A DNA stretch of 7,275 bases. It comes from Porticoccaceae bacterium (lineage in GTDB: Bacteria; Pseudomonadota; Gammaproteobacteria; Pseudomonadales; Porticoccaceae). Under the pieces are notes generated by a model. That model was given only the letters and a program-made list of their open reading frames with translations, was not told where the DNA came from and did no database searches. Position 1 is the first letter of the stretch. Every line of letters begins with the position of its first letter. This document shows positions 1 through 5,836 of the stretch, one piece after another. A program made the translations under genes and the position numbers. Location: the NCBI GenBank assembly GCA_003491845.1, contig DNBN01000039.1:25986-33260 (forward strand), in the 5' to 3' direction.

Positions 1-559
1 GTTCATCGCATATCCAACCCGTAATGCCTATATAGAGGTCTAAATCGAGATAGTCAAAAAGGGCTTTTTTACTGCCTGTAAAACAATGAATCACTGCTCT
101 TGGCAAATTATTTCTGCAGGCCTTGAGTATATCTAGTTGCCGCTGTGATGCGTCTCGTTCATGGAGAAATAACGGTTTTTGACAATCTATGGCTAGCTCA
201 ATTTGGCTTTCGAATGCTTTTTCTTGGCTCATTTTAGAGGAAAAGTTACGATTAAAATCGAGCCCTGTTTCGCCAATCGCTACTATAGATGGATGTTGTG
301 ATAACTCTCGCAGTGTAGAATAAGTTAGGTTGTCAAATGTACTTGCTTCATGAGGATGAACACCAGCTGTTGCATAAAGCATTGAGGGAAATTGTGCCTG
401 ATATTGGTCACATAAATCGATAACCGCCTGAGTCTCAGAAATCGAAGTTCCGGTGAGAATAAGCCTATTTACCTCTGCAGCTTGAGCATCAAGAAGTACT
501 TGTTCAACGTTGTCTTTAAATCGTGGATTCGATAAATTAACGCCAATGTCAACTAACAT
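1..559 (-). CDS. tatD: TatD-family metal-dependent DNase, 3' end cut by window edge
   Basis: This gene has no stop in the window; 186 complete codons are visible. The family folds as a TIM barrel with two metals; E. coli TatD is a cytoplasmic 3'-5' exonuclease linked to DNA repair. The translation follows E. coli TatD closely: it opens MLVDIGVNL, where many paralogues have a His-x-His pair. It continues with AGVHPH (65-70), GETGLDFNRNF (96-106, with metal ligand E97), FLHERDA (131-137, with H133) and VIHCFTG (156-162, with H158). It breaks off in GITGWICDE (178-186). The family is about 260 residues long, so roughly 75 are missing, including the last acidic ligand. The start is the only ATG available, because the frame is closed by a stop at 602-604 with no other start between. 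A weak AAGAG lies about 9 nt upstream. It lies 86 bp downstream of the usp gene on the same strand and may be co-transcribed with it. The subfamily call (TatD rather than YcfH or YjjV) rests on the N-terminus. Confidence 0.93.
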   Translation of the reverse strand, partial: MLVDIGVNLSNPRFKDNVEQVLLDAQAAEVNRLILTGTSISETQAVIDLCDQYQAQFPSMLYATAGVHPHEASTFDNLTYSTLRELSQHPSIVAIGETGLDFNRNFSSKMSQEKAFESQIELAIDCQKPLFLHERDASQRQLDILKACRNNLPRAVIHCFTGSKKALFDYLDLDLYIGITGWICDE

Positions 560-645
560 GTGATTTTGCTCTTGAGAATGAGTGTCTAGTCTAACGTACT
601 GTTATTTAATTCTGTATTGGTCACGCTGTTATCTGAAGCGGCGGA

Positions 646-1080
646 TCAATCTGTTATGCGCACAGCAAGTACGTCGCAACTGGCACCATGTAAAACCGAA
701 TTACTCGTTGAACCAAAAATCAGTGATAATCCATGTCTTCCGTGAGATCCTACGACGATAAGATCTATATCATTACTGGCGGCCATGCCATGCATTTCTT
801 GAGCAGGATGTCCTAAAATAACATGCTGATCCGCAGCCTCCACCTGAAGTTCAGTAGCATAGATCGCCAGCCGCTTTGTTGCTTGATCAGTTAACTGCTT
901 TTGTACATCAGAAAGATCCACAGGAATATCCCCACCGTAGGTGAACGACAGGGGTTCTAGAATATGGCAAACAGATATTTTGGTGTTTGTATGGGTAAAA
1001 AGAAATTTTACTCGTTCAGTGACCTGATTAGATTCGGGCGATAGGTCTAGGCCGACAAGAATGTGCTTATATGCTGACAT
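646..1080 (-). CDS. UspA-type universal stress protein, single Usp domain
   Basis: This encodes a 144-residue cytoplasmic protein, the same length as E. coli UspA. Members of this family are induced in growth arrest and many bind ATP, but their precise biochemical role is mostly unknown. The N-terminus AYKHILVGLDLSPES (3-17) is the first beta strand with the conserved Asp (D12). GHPAQEM (90-96) and LIVVGSHGRHG (107-117) follow, then GSTSNSVLHGASCDVLAVR (123-141). The glycines at 111 and 114 and the GST at 123-125 form the nucleotide-binding loop typical of the ATP-binding branch. The frame stays open upstream to 1164, but the start at 1080 is preferred. It has an AAGAGGT ribosome site 8 nt upstream, and the homologous sequence begins exactly there. 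The upstream extension would run back through the promoter region. It is divergent from the gene at 1180 and lies upstream of tatD. I see no hairpin terminator after it. Confidence 0.93.
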   Translation of the reverse strand: MSAYKHILVGLDLSPESNQVTERVKFLFTHTNTKISVCHILEPLSFTYGGDIPVDLSDVQKQLTDQATKRLAIYATELQVEAADQHVILGHPAQEMHGMAASNDIDLIVVGSHGRHGLSLIFGSTSNSVLHGASCDVLAVRITD

Positions 1081-1088
1081 AATGGTGT

Positions 1089-1095
1089 ACCTCTT
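1089..1095 (-). promoter_or_regulatory. Ribosome binding site that fixes the usp start
   Basis: On the minus strand this reads AAGAGGT, 8 nt before the ATG at 1080. It supports the short 144-residue product over the upstream in-frame ATG at 1164, which would add 28 residues without family similarity. Confidence 0.7.
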
Positions 1096-1121
1096 AGGTT
1101 GTTTGCTAGTAGTATCGATAT

Positions 1122-1152
1122 TTGACAAGGACAATACATCGACATTTATAGT
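1122..1152 (+). promoter_or_regulatory. Sigma70-type promoter for the gene at 1180
   Basis: A perfect TTGACA at 1122-1127 is followed by TTTATAGT at 1145-1152. This can be read as TTTATA with a 17-bp spacer, or as the better hexamer TATAGT with a 19-bp spacer. Transcription would start about 20 nt before the ATG. The usp promoter must lie in the same 99 bp on the other strand, but I could not find convincing hexamers for it, so the two promoters probably overlap or share control. Confidence 0.5.
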
Positions 1153-1179
1153 CACTACAAGCATTAAGAGTAATCCTAT

Positions 1180-1662
1180 ATGAGCTGGTTGTTAATCATT
1201 TTCGTCATTTCGGTGGTGCTCTCCCCGTTGATGTGGTTTAAACAGTCTCCCCGTCAGCGACAGATTGGAGAGTTGCGCAGCAATGCGCTGCAATACAATC
1301 TTCAAGTGTCTTTGCATCGACGGCCTGATGCTCGAGATTCAGATACGCGACTAGATGCAGTTTGTTATCAAATGAGGTTTGATGGACATATCGCTCAAGA
1401 ACCTTGGGTCATTCATCGCTATAGTACGCGTGGATGGGCTTCAAATTGGGGATCCTGGAACTGGTATGGTGCTGAAGCTAAGCCCTGTTGGCATTCAGTG
1501 CTGAAGGACATCTTAATAAATGTTCCCAAGGGTATAACTGCTATAATTGTGCAAAAGAACTCTGTAGGTATGATTTGGGATGAGGCGGGAAATGTAGATG
1601 AATTGCGACTTATTGCCGATTATTTGAGTCAATTAAAGGTCTGTGCGAAAAATAATTGTTGA
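1180..1662 (+). CDS. Uncharacterised single-anchor membrane protein, tryptophan-rich
   Basis: I do not recognise a named family in this 160-residue protein. Residues 2-20 are a hydrophobic segment followed at once by KQSPRQRQ. This looks like an uncleaved membrane anchor with, by the positive-inside rule, the rest of the protein in the cytoplasm. After a basic stretch (46-57) comes a soluble domain. It has a striking tryptophan cluster at W76, W86, W90, W93, W95 and W104, inside a run rich in Gly, Ser and Asn. There are four cysteines (62, 103, 155 and 160, the last being the final residue). The ATG has AAGAG 9 nt upstream and a good promoter ahead. Its stop codon overlaps the -35 of the likely topA promoter, so it is physically tied to topA. 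From memory, Pseudomonas also has an uncharacterised membrane-anchored protein next to topA, and this may be its counterpart. Coding status is well supported; function is unknown. Confidence 0.85.
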   Translation: MSWLLIIFVISVVLSPLMWFKQSPRQRQIGELRSNALQYNLQVSLHRRPDARDSDTRLDAVCYQMRFDGHIAQEPWVIHRYSTRGWASNWGSWNWYGAEAKPCWHSVLKDILINVPKGITAIIVQKNSVGMIWDEAGNVDELRLIADYLSQLKVCAKNNC

Positions 1663-1688
1663 CCAAATGGGTACGTTACCAGTATATA
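1659..1688 (+). promoter_or_regulatory. Candidate sigma70 promoter for topA
   Basis: TTGACC at 1659-1664 and TATATA at 1683-1688 are separated by 18 bp. The -35 overlaps the TGA stop of the upstream gene (1660-1662). A transcript from here would have a leader of about 85 nt before the topA ATG. topA could also be reached by read-through from the upstream gene, since no terminator is visible. Confidence 0.45.
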
Positions 1689-1763
1689 TGGCGTCTAACA
1701 GGGTTCGAGTTTCAAAAACCAAATAGAAAAGGCCCGTTTAGTCTGAAGATTTGGCGGCAAAAA

Positions 1764-1770
1764 AAGGAAA
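1764..1770 (+). promoter_or_regulatory. Ribosome binding site supporting the topA ATG
   Basis: AAGGAAA lies 10 nt before the ATG at 1781 (12 nt counted from the GGA core), slightly long but usable. The alternative in-frame TTG at 1751 has no purine-rich site at normal distance; GAAG ends only 2 nt before it. Confidence 0.45.
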
Positions 1771-1780
1771 ATCATCCCTC

Positions 1781-4435
1781 ATGGGCAAATCGTTAGTTAT
1801 TGTAGAATCACCGGCTAAGGCAAAAACCATCAATCGATATTTGGGTGATGATTTTATTGTGAAGTCCTCAGTTGGCCATATCCGAGATTTGCCTACGGGA
1901 GCTAATCGTACCCCGAGTGATCCGAAGGAACGTGCTAAGCAAGCCGCACTCACCAGAAAGATGTCTCCAGAGCAGAAAATTACTCATCGAGAGAAAAAGG
2001 CCAAAGCACAACTCGTTAATAGCATGGGAATTGATCCAGATAATAACTGGAAAGCTGAATATGCAACACTGCCGGGTAAAGAGAAGGTGGTTGCTGAGTT
2101 AAAGAAAATTGCTAAAACTGCTGACACTGTCTATCTGGCGACAGATATGGATAGAGAGGGTGAGGCCATAGCTTGGCATCTTACTCAGGTAATTGGTGGA
2201 GATAATAGCCGTTACAAACGCGTTGTGTTTAATGAAATTACTAAAAAAGCAATTCGTACGGCTTTTGAGTCACCAGGAAAGCTAAATACACATCGAGTTG
2301 ATGCACAACAGGCTAGGCGATTTTTGGATCGTGTGGTTGGTTTCATGGTGTCACCACTGTTGTGGGAGAAAGTTGGAAGAGGGCTTTCTGCAGGCAGAGT
2401 ACAGTCAGTAGCATTGCGTATGATCGTTGAACGCGAGCGTGAAATTCGAGCTTTTATTCCAGAGGAATATTGGACTGTTCAGGCTGATTTGGAGCACAAA
2501 AGTGGTGCTGATGAGACAAAGATTAGATTTGATGTCAAACGTGAAGATGGAAAAGCTTTTAGGCCAGAATCTAAAGAACTAGCTGATTTGGCCTTATCTG
2601 TTTTGCGTAAAGCAGATTACTCTGTTCTCAAGCGAGAGGATAAACCGACTAAATCTAAACCATCTGCGCCCTTTATTACCTCAACATTGCAGCAAGCTGC
2701 CAGCACTCGGTTAGGGTTTGGGGTTAAAAAAACCATGATGATGGCCCAGCGCCTATATGAAGGTGGTTATATTACCTATATGCGGACTGATAGTACCAAT
2801 TTGAGTGATGATGCGGTGGCAAGTTGTCGAGAGTATGTTCAACTCCGTCATGGTGCCAAATATCTTCCAGCAGACCCTATTGTATATAGTAGCAAGTCCG
2901 GAGCACAGGATGCTCACGAAGCTATTAGACCATCAAATGTCGATGTTTTGCCTGGAAGTTTAGCTGACATGGAGGCCGATGCGCGCAAGCTCTATCAGCT
3001 CATTTGGCAACAGTTTGTAGCCTGTCAAATGACTAATGCTGAATTCACCTCTACCACCATTACTGTGGCGGCGGAAAACTATGAGTTAACCACCAAAGGT
3101 CGAGTAACTCGTTTTGATGGTTATTTGGCGGTTATGCCTCTGAATCGAAAAGCTGATGATGACATCGAACTACCTGATCTCAAAAAAGGAGATCTTATGG
3201 CGATGCTAGCCTTGGTGCCTCAGCAGCATTTCACCAAGCCTATTGCGCGGTTTTCTGAAGCTGCCCTAGTAAAAGAACTTGAGAAGCGCGGTATTGGAAG
3301 ACCATCGACCTATGCTTCTATTATTTCCACGATACAAGACCGTGGGTATGTAAAAATAGAAAATAAACGCATCTTTGCTGAAAAGATTGGAGATATAGTT
3401 ACAGACCGCTTAACTGAAAGTTTTAATGATCTGATGGACTATAGCTTCACCGCTACTATGGAAGAGCATCTAGATGAAATCGCCGCGGGTACGCTGAATT
3501 GGAAAACGTTATTAAATAGATTTTATAAAGACTTTAATCAACAAGTCTCCATAGCAAAAAGACTTGATGATGGTATGCGTCGTAATACGCCATCTGAGAC
3601 AGAGATTAGCTGCACCCTTTGTGGGCGTCCTATGATGATAAGAACAGCAGGCACGGGTGTTTTTCTTAGTTGTTCAAGCTATGCGTTGCCACCTAAAGAG
3701 CGTTGTAAGCATACGGTAAATTTAACCGCCGGCGATGAAGCTGTTAATATTGATGAAGATGATGAAGCAGAATCAAAATCACTTCTTCAAAAGCATCGCT
3801 GCAGCCTTTGTAACACATCAATGGATAGTTATTTATTGGATGAGAAGCGCAAGCTCCATGTCTGTGGTAACAACCCGGATTGTAAAGGCCATGAGATAGA
3901 AATCGGCCAATACGTCATTAAAGGTTATGATGGTCCTGTGCTTGACTGCGATAAATGTGGAAGCGAAATGCAGCTTAAAACAGGTCGTTTTGGAAAATAT
4001 TTTGGTTGTACAGGTGAGGTTAAAGCTGGTGAGCCATGTAAAAACACACGGAAATTACTACGCAACGGCGAAGCTGCACCTCCTAAGGTTGATCCAATTG
4101 TGATGGCTGATTTACGCTGTGTTAAAGTTGATGATCACTATGTTCTTAGAGATGGCGCATCTGGCCTGTTCCTTGCCGCTAGCCAATTTCCGCGGCATCG
4201 TGAGACGCGAGCGCCTACCGTTAAGGAGTTACTGCCCTACAAAGACCAAATTGACAGCAAATACCAGTTCTTGTTGCGCGCTCCAGCCTCTGATCCAGAT
4301 GGAAATGACACGGTGATTCGTTATAGTAGAAAAACCAAAGAGCAATATGTGCGAAGTGAGACTGAAGGTAAACCTACGGGTTGGAGTGCCTTTTATACAA
4401 AAGGTAAGTGGCAGTCTCAAGAGAAGGGCTCGTAG
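1781..4435 (+). CDS. topA: DNA topoisomerase I (type IA), full length
   Basis: This encodes an 884-residue cytoplasmic enzyme that relaxes negative supercoils through a single-strand break and a 5'-phosphotyrosine link; E. coli TopA has 865 residues. The start [20 protein letters not shown] is that of the family. The TOPRIM domain shows E9 and the acidic triad D122, D124 and E126 in ATDMDREGE. The active-site tyrosine is Y333 in [10 protein letters not shown], followed by R335 and D337. [20 protein letters not shown] is also present. The C-terminal half has three four-cysteine zinc modules: C611/C614/C631/C642, C674/C677/C695/C701 and C723/C726/C743/C753. A further C-terminal domain ends near GWSAFY. 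The third module has a few extra residues before its last cysteine compared with E. coli, and the loop at about 38-75 is lysine-rich and variable. An in-frame TTG at 1751 would add ten residues ([10 protein letters not shown]), but the ATG fits the family and the ribosome site better. Confidence 0.98.
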   Translation: MGKSLVIVESPAKAKTINRYLGDDFIVKSSVGHIRDLPTGANRTPSDPKERAKQAALTRKMSPEQKITHREKKAKAQLVNSMGIDPDNNWKAEYATLPGKEKVVAELKKIAKTADTVYLATDMDREGEAIAWHLTQVIGGDNSRYKRVVFNEITKKAIRTAFESPGKLNTHRVDAQQARRFLDRVVGFMVSPLLWEKVGRGLSAGRVQSVALRMIVEREREIRAFIPEEYWTVQADLEHKSGADETKIRFDVKREDGKAFRPESKELADLALSVLRKADYSVLKREDKPTKSKPSAPFITSTLQQAASTRLGFGVKKTMMMAQRLYEGGYITYMRTDSTNLSDDAVASCREYVQLRHGAKYLPADPIVYSSKSGAQDAHEAIRPSNVDVLPGSLADMEADARKLYQLIWQQFVACQMTNAEFTSTTITVAAENYELTTKGRVTRFDGYLAVMPLNRKADDDIELPDLKKGDLMAMLALVPQQHFTKPIARFSEAALVKELEKRGIGRPSTYASIISTIQDRGYVKIENKRIFAEKIGDIVTDRLTESFNDLMDYSFTATMEEHLDEIAAGTLNWKTLLNRFYKDFNQQVSIAKRLDDGMRRNTPSETEISCTLCGRPMMIRTAGTGVFLSCSSYALPPKERCKHTVNLTAGDEAVNIDEDDEAESKSLLQKHRCSLCNTSMDSYLLDEKRKLHVCGNNPDCKGHEIEIGQYVIKGYDGPVLDCDKCGSEMQLKTGRFGKYFGCTGEVKAGEPCKNTRKLLRNGEAAPPKVDPIVMADLRCVKVDDHYVLRDGASGLFLAASQFPRHRETRAPTVKELLPYKDQIDSKYQFLLRAPASDPDGNDTVIRYSRKTKEQYVRSETEGKPTGWSAFYTKGKWQSQEKGS

Positions 4436-4496
4436 GCCTAAGTTTGTACACGAAAAAAGTCAGTATTGATTTAGGTGTGCTGAATCTTTGTAGCAG

Positions 4497-4525
4497 TTAA
4501 CAGATTCTCCTATCAATGATATACT
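4497..4525 (+). promoter_or_regulatory. Sigma70-type promoter for the 81-residue gene
   Basis: TTAACA (4497-4502) and TATACT (4520-4525) are separated by exactly 17 bp. They sit about 25-50 nt upstream of the ATG at 4550. This is one of the best-formed promoters in the window and indicates that the small gene is transcribed independently of topA. Confidence 0.6.
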
Positions 4526-4549
4526 TAAGCAACAAACAAGGAAATAGAA

Positions 4550-4795
4550 ATGTCTTTTACTGAATACGAACTCGTTGTCCTCGACGATGGCGAAATTGCT
4601 TTACAACGTTCAGGCTCCGATGAACCCCTAGTCCGGATTAGCTTTTCGCCTTCGATTCTTGAGTATCTTGATGGAAGACACATTGATGTCGCCAAAAGCA
4701 TGATGGATGCCGGCATCCAAACTGTTTTTGAAATGAGTGATGAAGGCAAACCAAGTAAGCTAGACAACGGCGAAGAACGACAGATACTGCATTAA
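4550..4795 (+). CDS. Uncharacterised small acidic protein
   Basis: I do not recognise this 81-residue product. It is strongly acidic, with 17 Asp/Glu against 7 Lys/Arg. It has no membrane segment, signal peptide or cysteine. Residues 6-33 (YELVVLDDGEIALQR, then PLVRISFS) look like paired beta strands. Residues 34-62 (ILEYL, then DVAKSMMDAGIQTVFEM) look helical, followed by a charged tail. The gene is supported by a clear -35/-10 pair and by AAGGA (4538-4542) 7 nt before the ATG. Overlapping open frames on the minus strand lack such signals. Its stop lies only 8 bp from the stop of convergent lexA. The pattern suggests a folded cytoplasmic protein or a partner of a larger one, but no function can be assigned. 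Confidence refers to coding status. Confidence 0.78.
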   Translation: MSFTEYELVVLDDGEIALQRSGSDEPLVRISFSPSILEYLDGRHIDVAKSMMDAGIQTVFEMSDEGKPSKLDNGEERQILH

Positions 4796-4803
4796 TTACC
4801 GCT

Positions 4804-5409
4804 CTACATGGCCACGCGCACCACACCAACAGCAAGTCCCTCGATGGCAAAGTCCTGGGCACGCAAATCAACTATTATGGGTGAATAATCTCGGTTTTCA
4901 GGCAGCAGTTGAATCTCGTGCTTGCTTTTAGTCCGCTTAAGCCTTTTCACCGTGACTTCACCATCCACTCTTGCCACTATAATTTGCTGGTTATCCGCGG
5001 TAGGTTGCTGGTGCACGGCTAGTAAGTCTCCGTCCATGATGCCTACGTTAACCATACTTTGGCCTTGAACACGTAAAAAATAATCTGCACTTGGATGAAA
5101 AGTGCTTGAAGGAACTTCTTGGTAATCCTCAATGTTCTGCTCAGCTAAGATAGGCTCTCCTGCAGCAACTCTGCCAACTATGGGGATACCAGCGTACTGA
5201 TCAACGATCCTAATGCCACGAGAGGCGCCAGGTATCATTTCAATCACTCCTTTTCTCGCCAATGCTCTGAGATGGTCTTCCGCGGCATTTGGCGATTTAA
5301 AGCCAAGCCTTTTTGCTATTTCAGCTCTTGTAGGAGGGTAACCTGTCTCATCAAGCGAGTCTCTGATCAAGTCAAATATCTGTTGCTGTCTTGCTGTGAG
5401 TCTGTGCAT
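4804..5409 (-). CDS. lexA: LexA, SOS-response repressor and self-cleaving peptidase
   Basis: This encodes a 201-residue protein; E. coli LexA has 202. It binds SOS boxes as a dimer. When RecA-ssDNA filaments form, it cuts itself and releases the DNA-damage regulon. The N-terminal winged helix-turn-helix is nearly identical to E. coli: [12 protein letters not shown] (4-15), [20 protein letters not shown] (25-44) and ARKGVIE (51-57). The peptidase S24 domain has the cleavage bond A83-G84 in GRVAAGEP, the nucleophile S118 in GQSM and the catalytic base K155 in VTVKRLK. All autoproteolysis residues are present. The ATG has GGAGA 6 nt upstream. The promoter carries an SOS box, so it should repress itself. 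No sulA-like gene follows: the next gene is convergent after 8 bp, so lexA appears to be monocistronic here. Confidence 0.98.
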   Translation of the reverse strand: MHRLTARQQQIFDLIRDSLDETGYPPTRAEIAKRLGFKSPNAAEDHLRALARKGVIEMIPGASRGIRIVDQYAGIPIVGRVAAGEPILAEQNIEDYQEVPSSTFHPSADYFLRVQGQSMVNVGIMDGDLLAVHQQPTADNQQIIVARVDGEVTVKRLKRTKSKHEIQLLPENRDYSPIIVDLRAQDFAIEGLAVGVVRVAM

Positions 5410-5415
5410 TTTAAA

Positions 5416-5420
5416 TCTCC
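5416..5420 (-). promoter_or_regulatory. lexA ribosome binding site
   Basis: On the minus strand this reads GGAGA, 6 nt before the lexA ATG. It agrees with the start expected from family alignment (MHRLTARQQ compared with MKALTARQQ). Confidence 0.65.
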
Positions 5421-5432
5421 GCAGTCTTTTAC

Positions 5433-5448
5433 CTGTGATTATATACAG
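5433..5448 (-). promoter_or_regulatory. LexA operator (SOS box)
   Basis: On the minus strand this reads CTGTATATAATCACAG, which matches the gammaproteobacterial consensus CTG-N10-CAG with an AT-rich centre. It sits 24-39 nt upstream of the lexA ATG and covers the -10 hexamer, so bound LexA would block RNA polymerase. I see only one canonical box; the E. coli lexA gene has two. Confidence 0.88.
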
Positions 5449-5465
5449 TATATGTAAATTCGCAA
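5438..5465 (-). promoter_or_regulatory. lexA promoter
   Basis: On the minus strand, TTGCGA (5460-5465) and a perfect TATAAT (5438-5443) are separated by 16 bp. The -10 lies wholly inside the SOS box. Confidence 0.75.
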
Positions 5466-5501
5466 GTATTCTAAAATGTTACTGCTAGATGTTATGTTTT
5501 G

Positions 5502-5524
5502 ATTCTAGTTTTTCTATCTAGAAT
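5502..5524. repeat. Inverted repeat ATTCTAG / CTAGAAT
   Basis: Perfect 7-bp arms at 5502-5508 and 5518-5524 surround a 9-nt T-rich centre. Two more pairs form beyond one mismatch. It lies upstream of the lexA -35. It is too AT-rich to be a strong hairpin, so a protein-binding site is the more natural reading. Confidence 0.45.
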
Positions 5525-5569
5525 AAATATCATATTTTTATGACGACGTCTTGATTGAAACTAATCCTT

Positions 5570-5598
5570 TTGGTTGGTGACATTCTGAGCTCTATAGG
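5570..5598 (+). promoter_or_regulatory. Weak candidate promoter towards nagZ
   Basis: TTGGTT (5570-5575) and TATAGG (5593-5598) are separated by 17 bp, and both are imperfect. If used, the transcript would carry the 5614-5694 repeats as a nagZ leader of more than 200 nt. Confidence 0.25.
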
Positions 5599-5638
5599 GA
5601 TTAAAGGCTTTTTCTACTTTACAAAGTAGTACCCTATA
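5593..5638. repeat. Nested inverted repeats
   Basis: The outer arms are TATAGGG (5593-5599) and CCCTATA (5632-5638). Inside them lie CTACTTT (5614-5620) and AAAGTAG (5623-5629), with a 2-bp centre. Both pairs are perfect over 7 bp. No T-run follows, so it is not an intrinsic terminator. Confidence 0.5.
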
Positions 5639-5645
5639 AATGTAA

Positions 5646-5694
5646 TTGATCTATTGATTGCCACTGTAATCAAGTGTTTATCAAGTGCAGTGGC
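5646..5694. repeat. Compound element of inverted and direct repeats
   Basis: GCCACTG (5660-5666) and CAGTGGC (5688-5694) are perfect inverted arms. Between them ATCAAGTG occurs twice (5669-5676 and 5680-5687), 11 bp apart, about one helical turn. Two TTGAT copies (5646-5650 and 5654-5658) are complementary to the ATCAA parts. TTGATT (5654-5659) can pair with AATCAA (5668-5673), which competes with the GCCACTG stem. No T-run follows. Confidence 0.5.
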
Positions 5695-5709
5695 CTAAGA
5701 CATATGTTG

Positions 5710-5740
5710 TTGACGATGGTTTTTTCTGTGCTGATATCAA
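5710..5740 (+). promoter_or_regulatory. Weak candidate nagZ promoter
   Basis: TTGACG (5710-5715) is a good -35, but the -10 choices are poor: TATCAA at 5735-5740 gives a 19-bp spacer and TGATAT at 5732-5737 gives 16 bp. A separate good -10, TATGAT at 5750-5755, has no matching -35. The true nagZ promoter is not settled by inspection. Confidence 0.25.
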
Positions 5741-5821
5741 TAATCACTGTATGATCGATCGTCGTTTTCTTTGTGATTACAAACCAGTACAGTTTTGGTT
5801 GTTGATTGCCCCAGGCCTAAC

Positions 5822-5826
5822 AAGGA
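5822..5826 (+). promoter_or_regulatory. Ribosome binding site supporting the nagZ ATG
   Basis: AAGGA lies 10 nt before the ATG at 5837. The alternative in-frame TTG at 5795 has no purine-rich site before it and would add 14 residues unlike the family. Confidence 0.5.
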
Positions 5827-5836
5827 CGGTAATGAG

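Larger units (their letters stand above)
5466..5836. other. Repeat-rich spacer between divergent lexA and nagZ
   Basis: No gene of convincing length lies here on either strand. The stretch is AT-rich. It contains a 7-bp inverted repeat at 5502-5524, nested dyads at 5593-5638, a compound inverted and direct repeat element at 5646-5694, and a 14-bp imperfect palindrome at 5770-5783 (TTTGT-GATT-ACAAA). A 29-codon open frame at 5751-5840 overlaps the nagZ start. The spacer must hold the nagZ promoter; candidates are listed separately. A psrA-type regulator gene, which I recall between lexA and nagZ in Pseudomonas, is absent. Confidence 0.6.

Noticed and set aside
1738..1953. Minus-strand open frame over the start of topA
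   Set aside because: It is antisense to conserved TopA codons, has no ribosome site and its product resembles nothing; a shadow frame.
4436..4496. Possible topA terminator
   Set aside because: The only complementary arms (CCTAA and TTTAGG) are short with a long loop and no T-run follows.
4482..4498. CTG...CAG pair upstream of the 81-residue gene, considered as an SOS box
   Set aside because: The spacing is 11 rather than 10 and the centre is not the alternating AT pattern, so LexA binding is unlikely.
4525..4871. Two overlapping minus-strand open frames across the 81-residue gene
   Set aside because: They lack ribosome sites and run into lexA in another frame; the plus-strand gene has a promoter, a ribosome site and a more protein-like composition.
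5476..5502. Eight-codon frame (MLLLDVMF) upstream of lexA, considered as a leader peptide
   Set aside because: It has no ribosome site, no attenuator-like codon run, and points away from lexA.
5646..5673. TTGAT/ATCAA pair considered as an FNR box
   Set aside because: FNR sites need a 4-bp spacer; here the closest pair is 10 bp apart.
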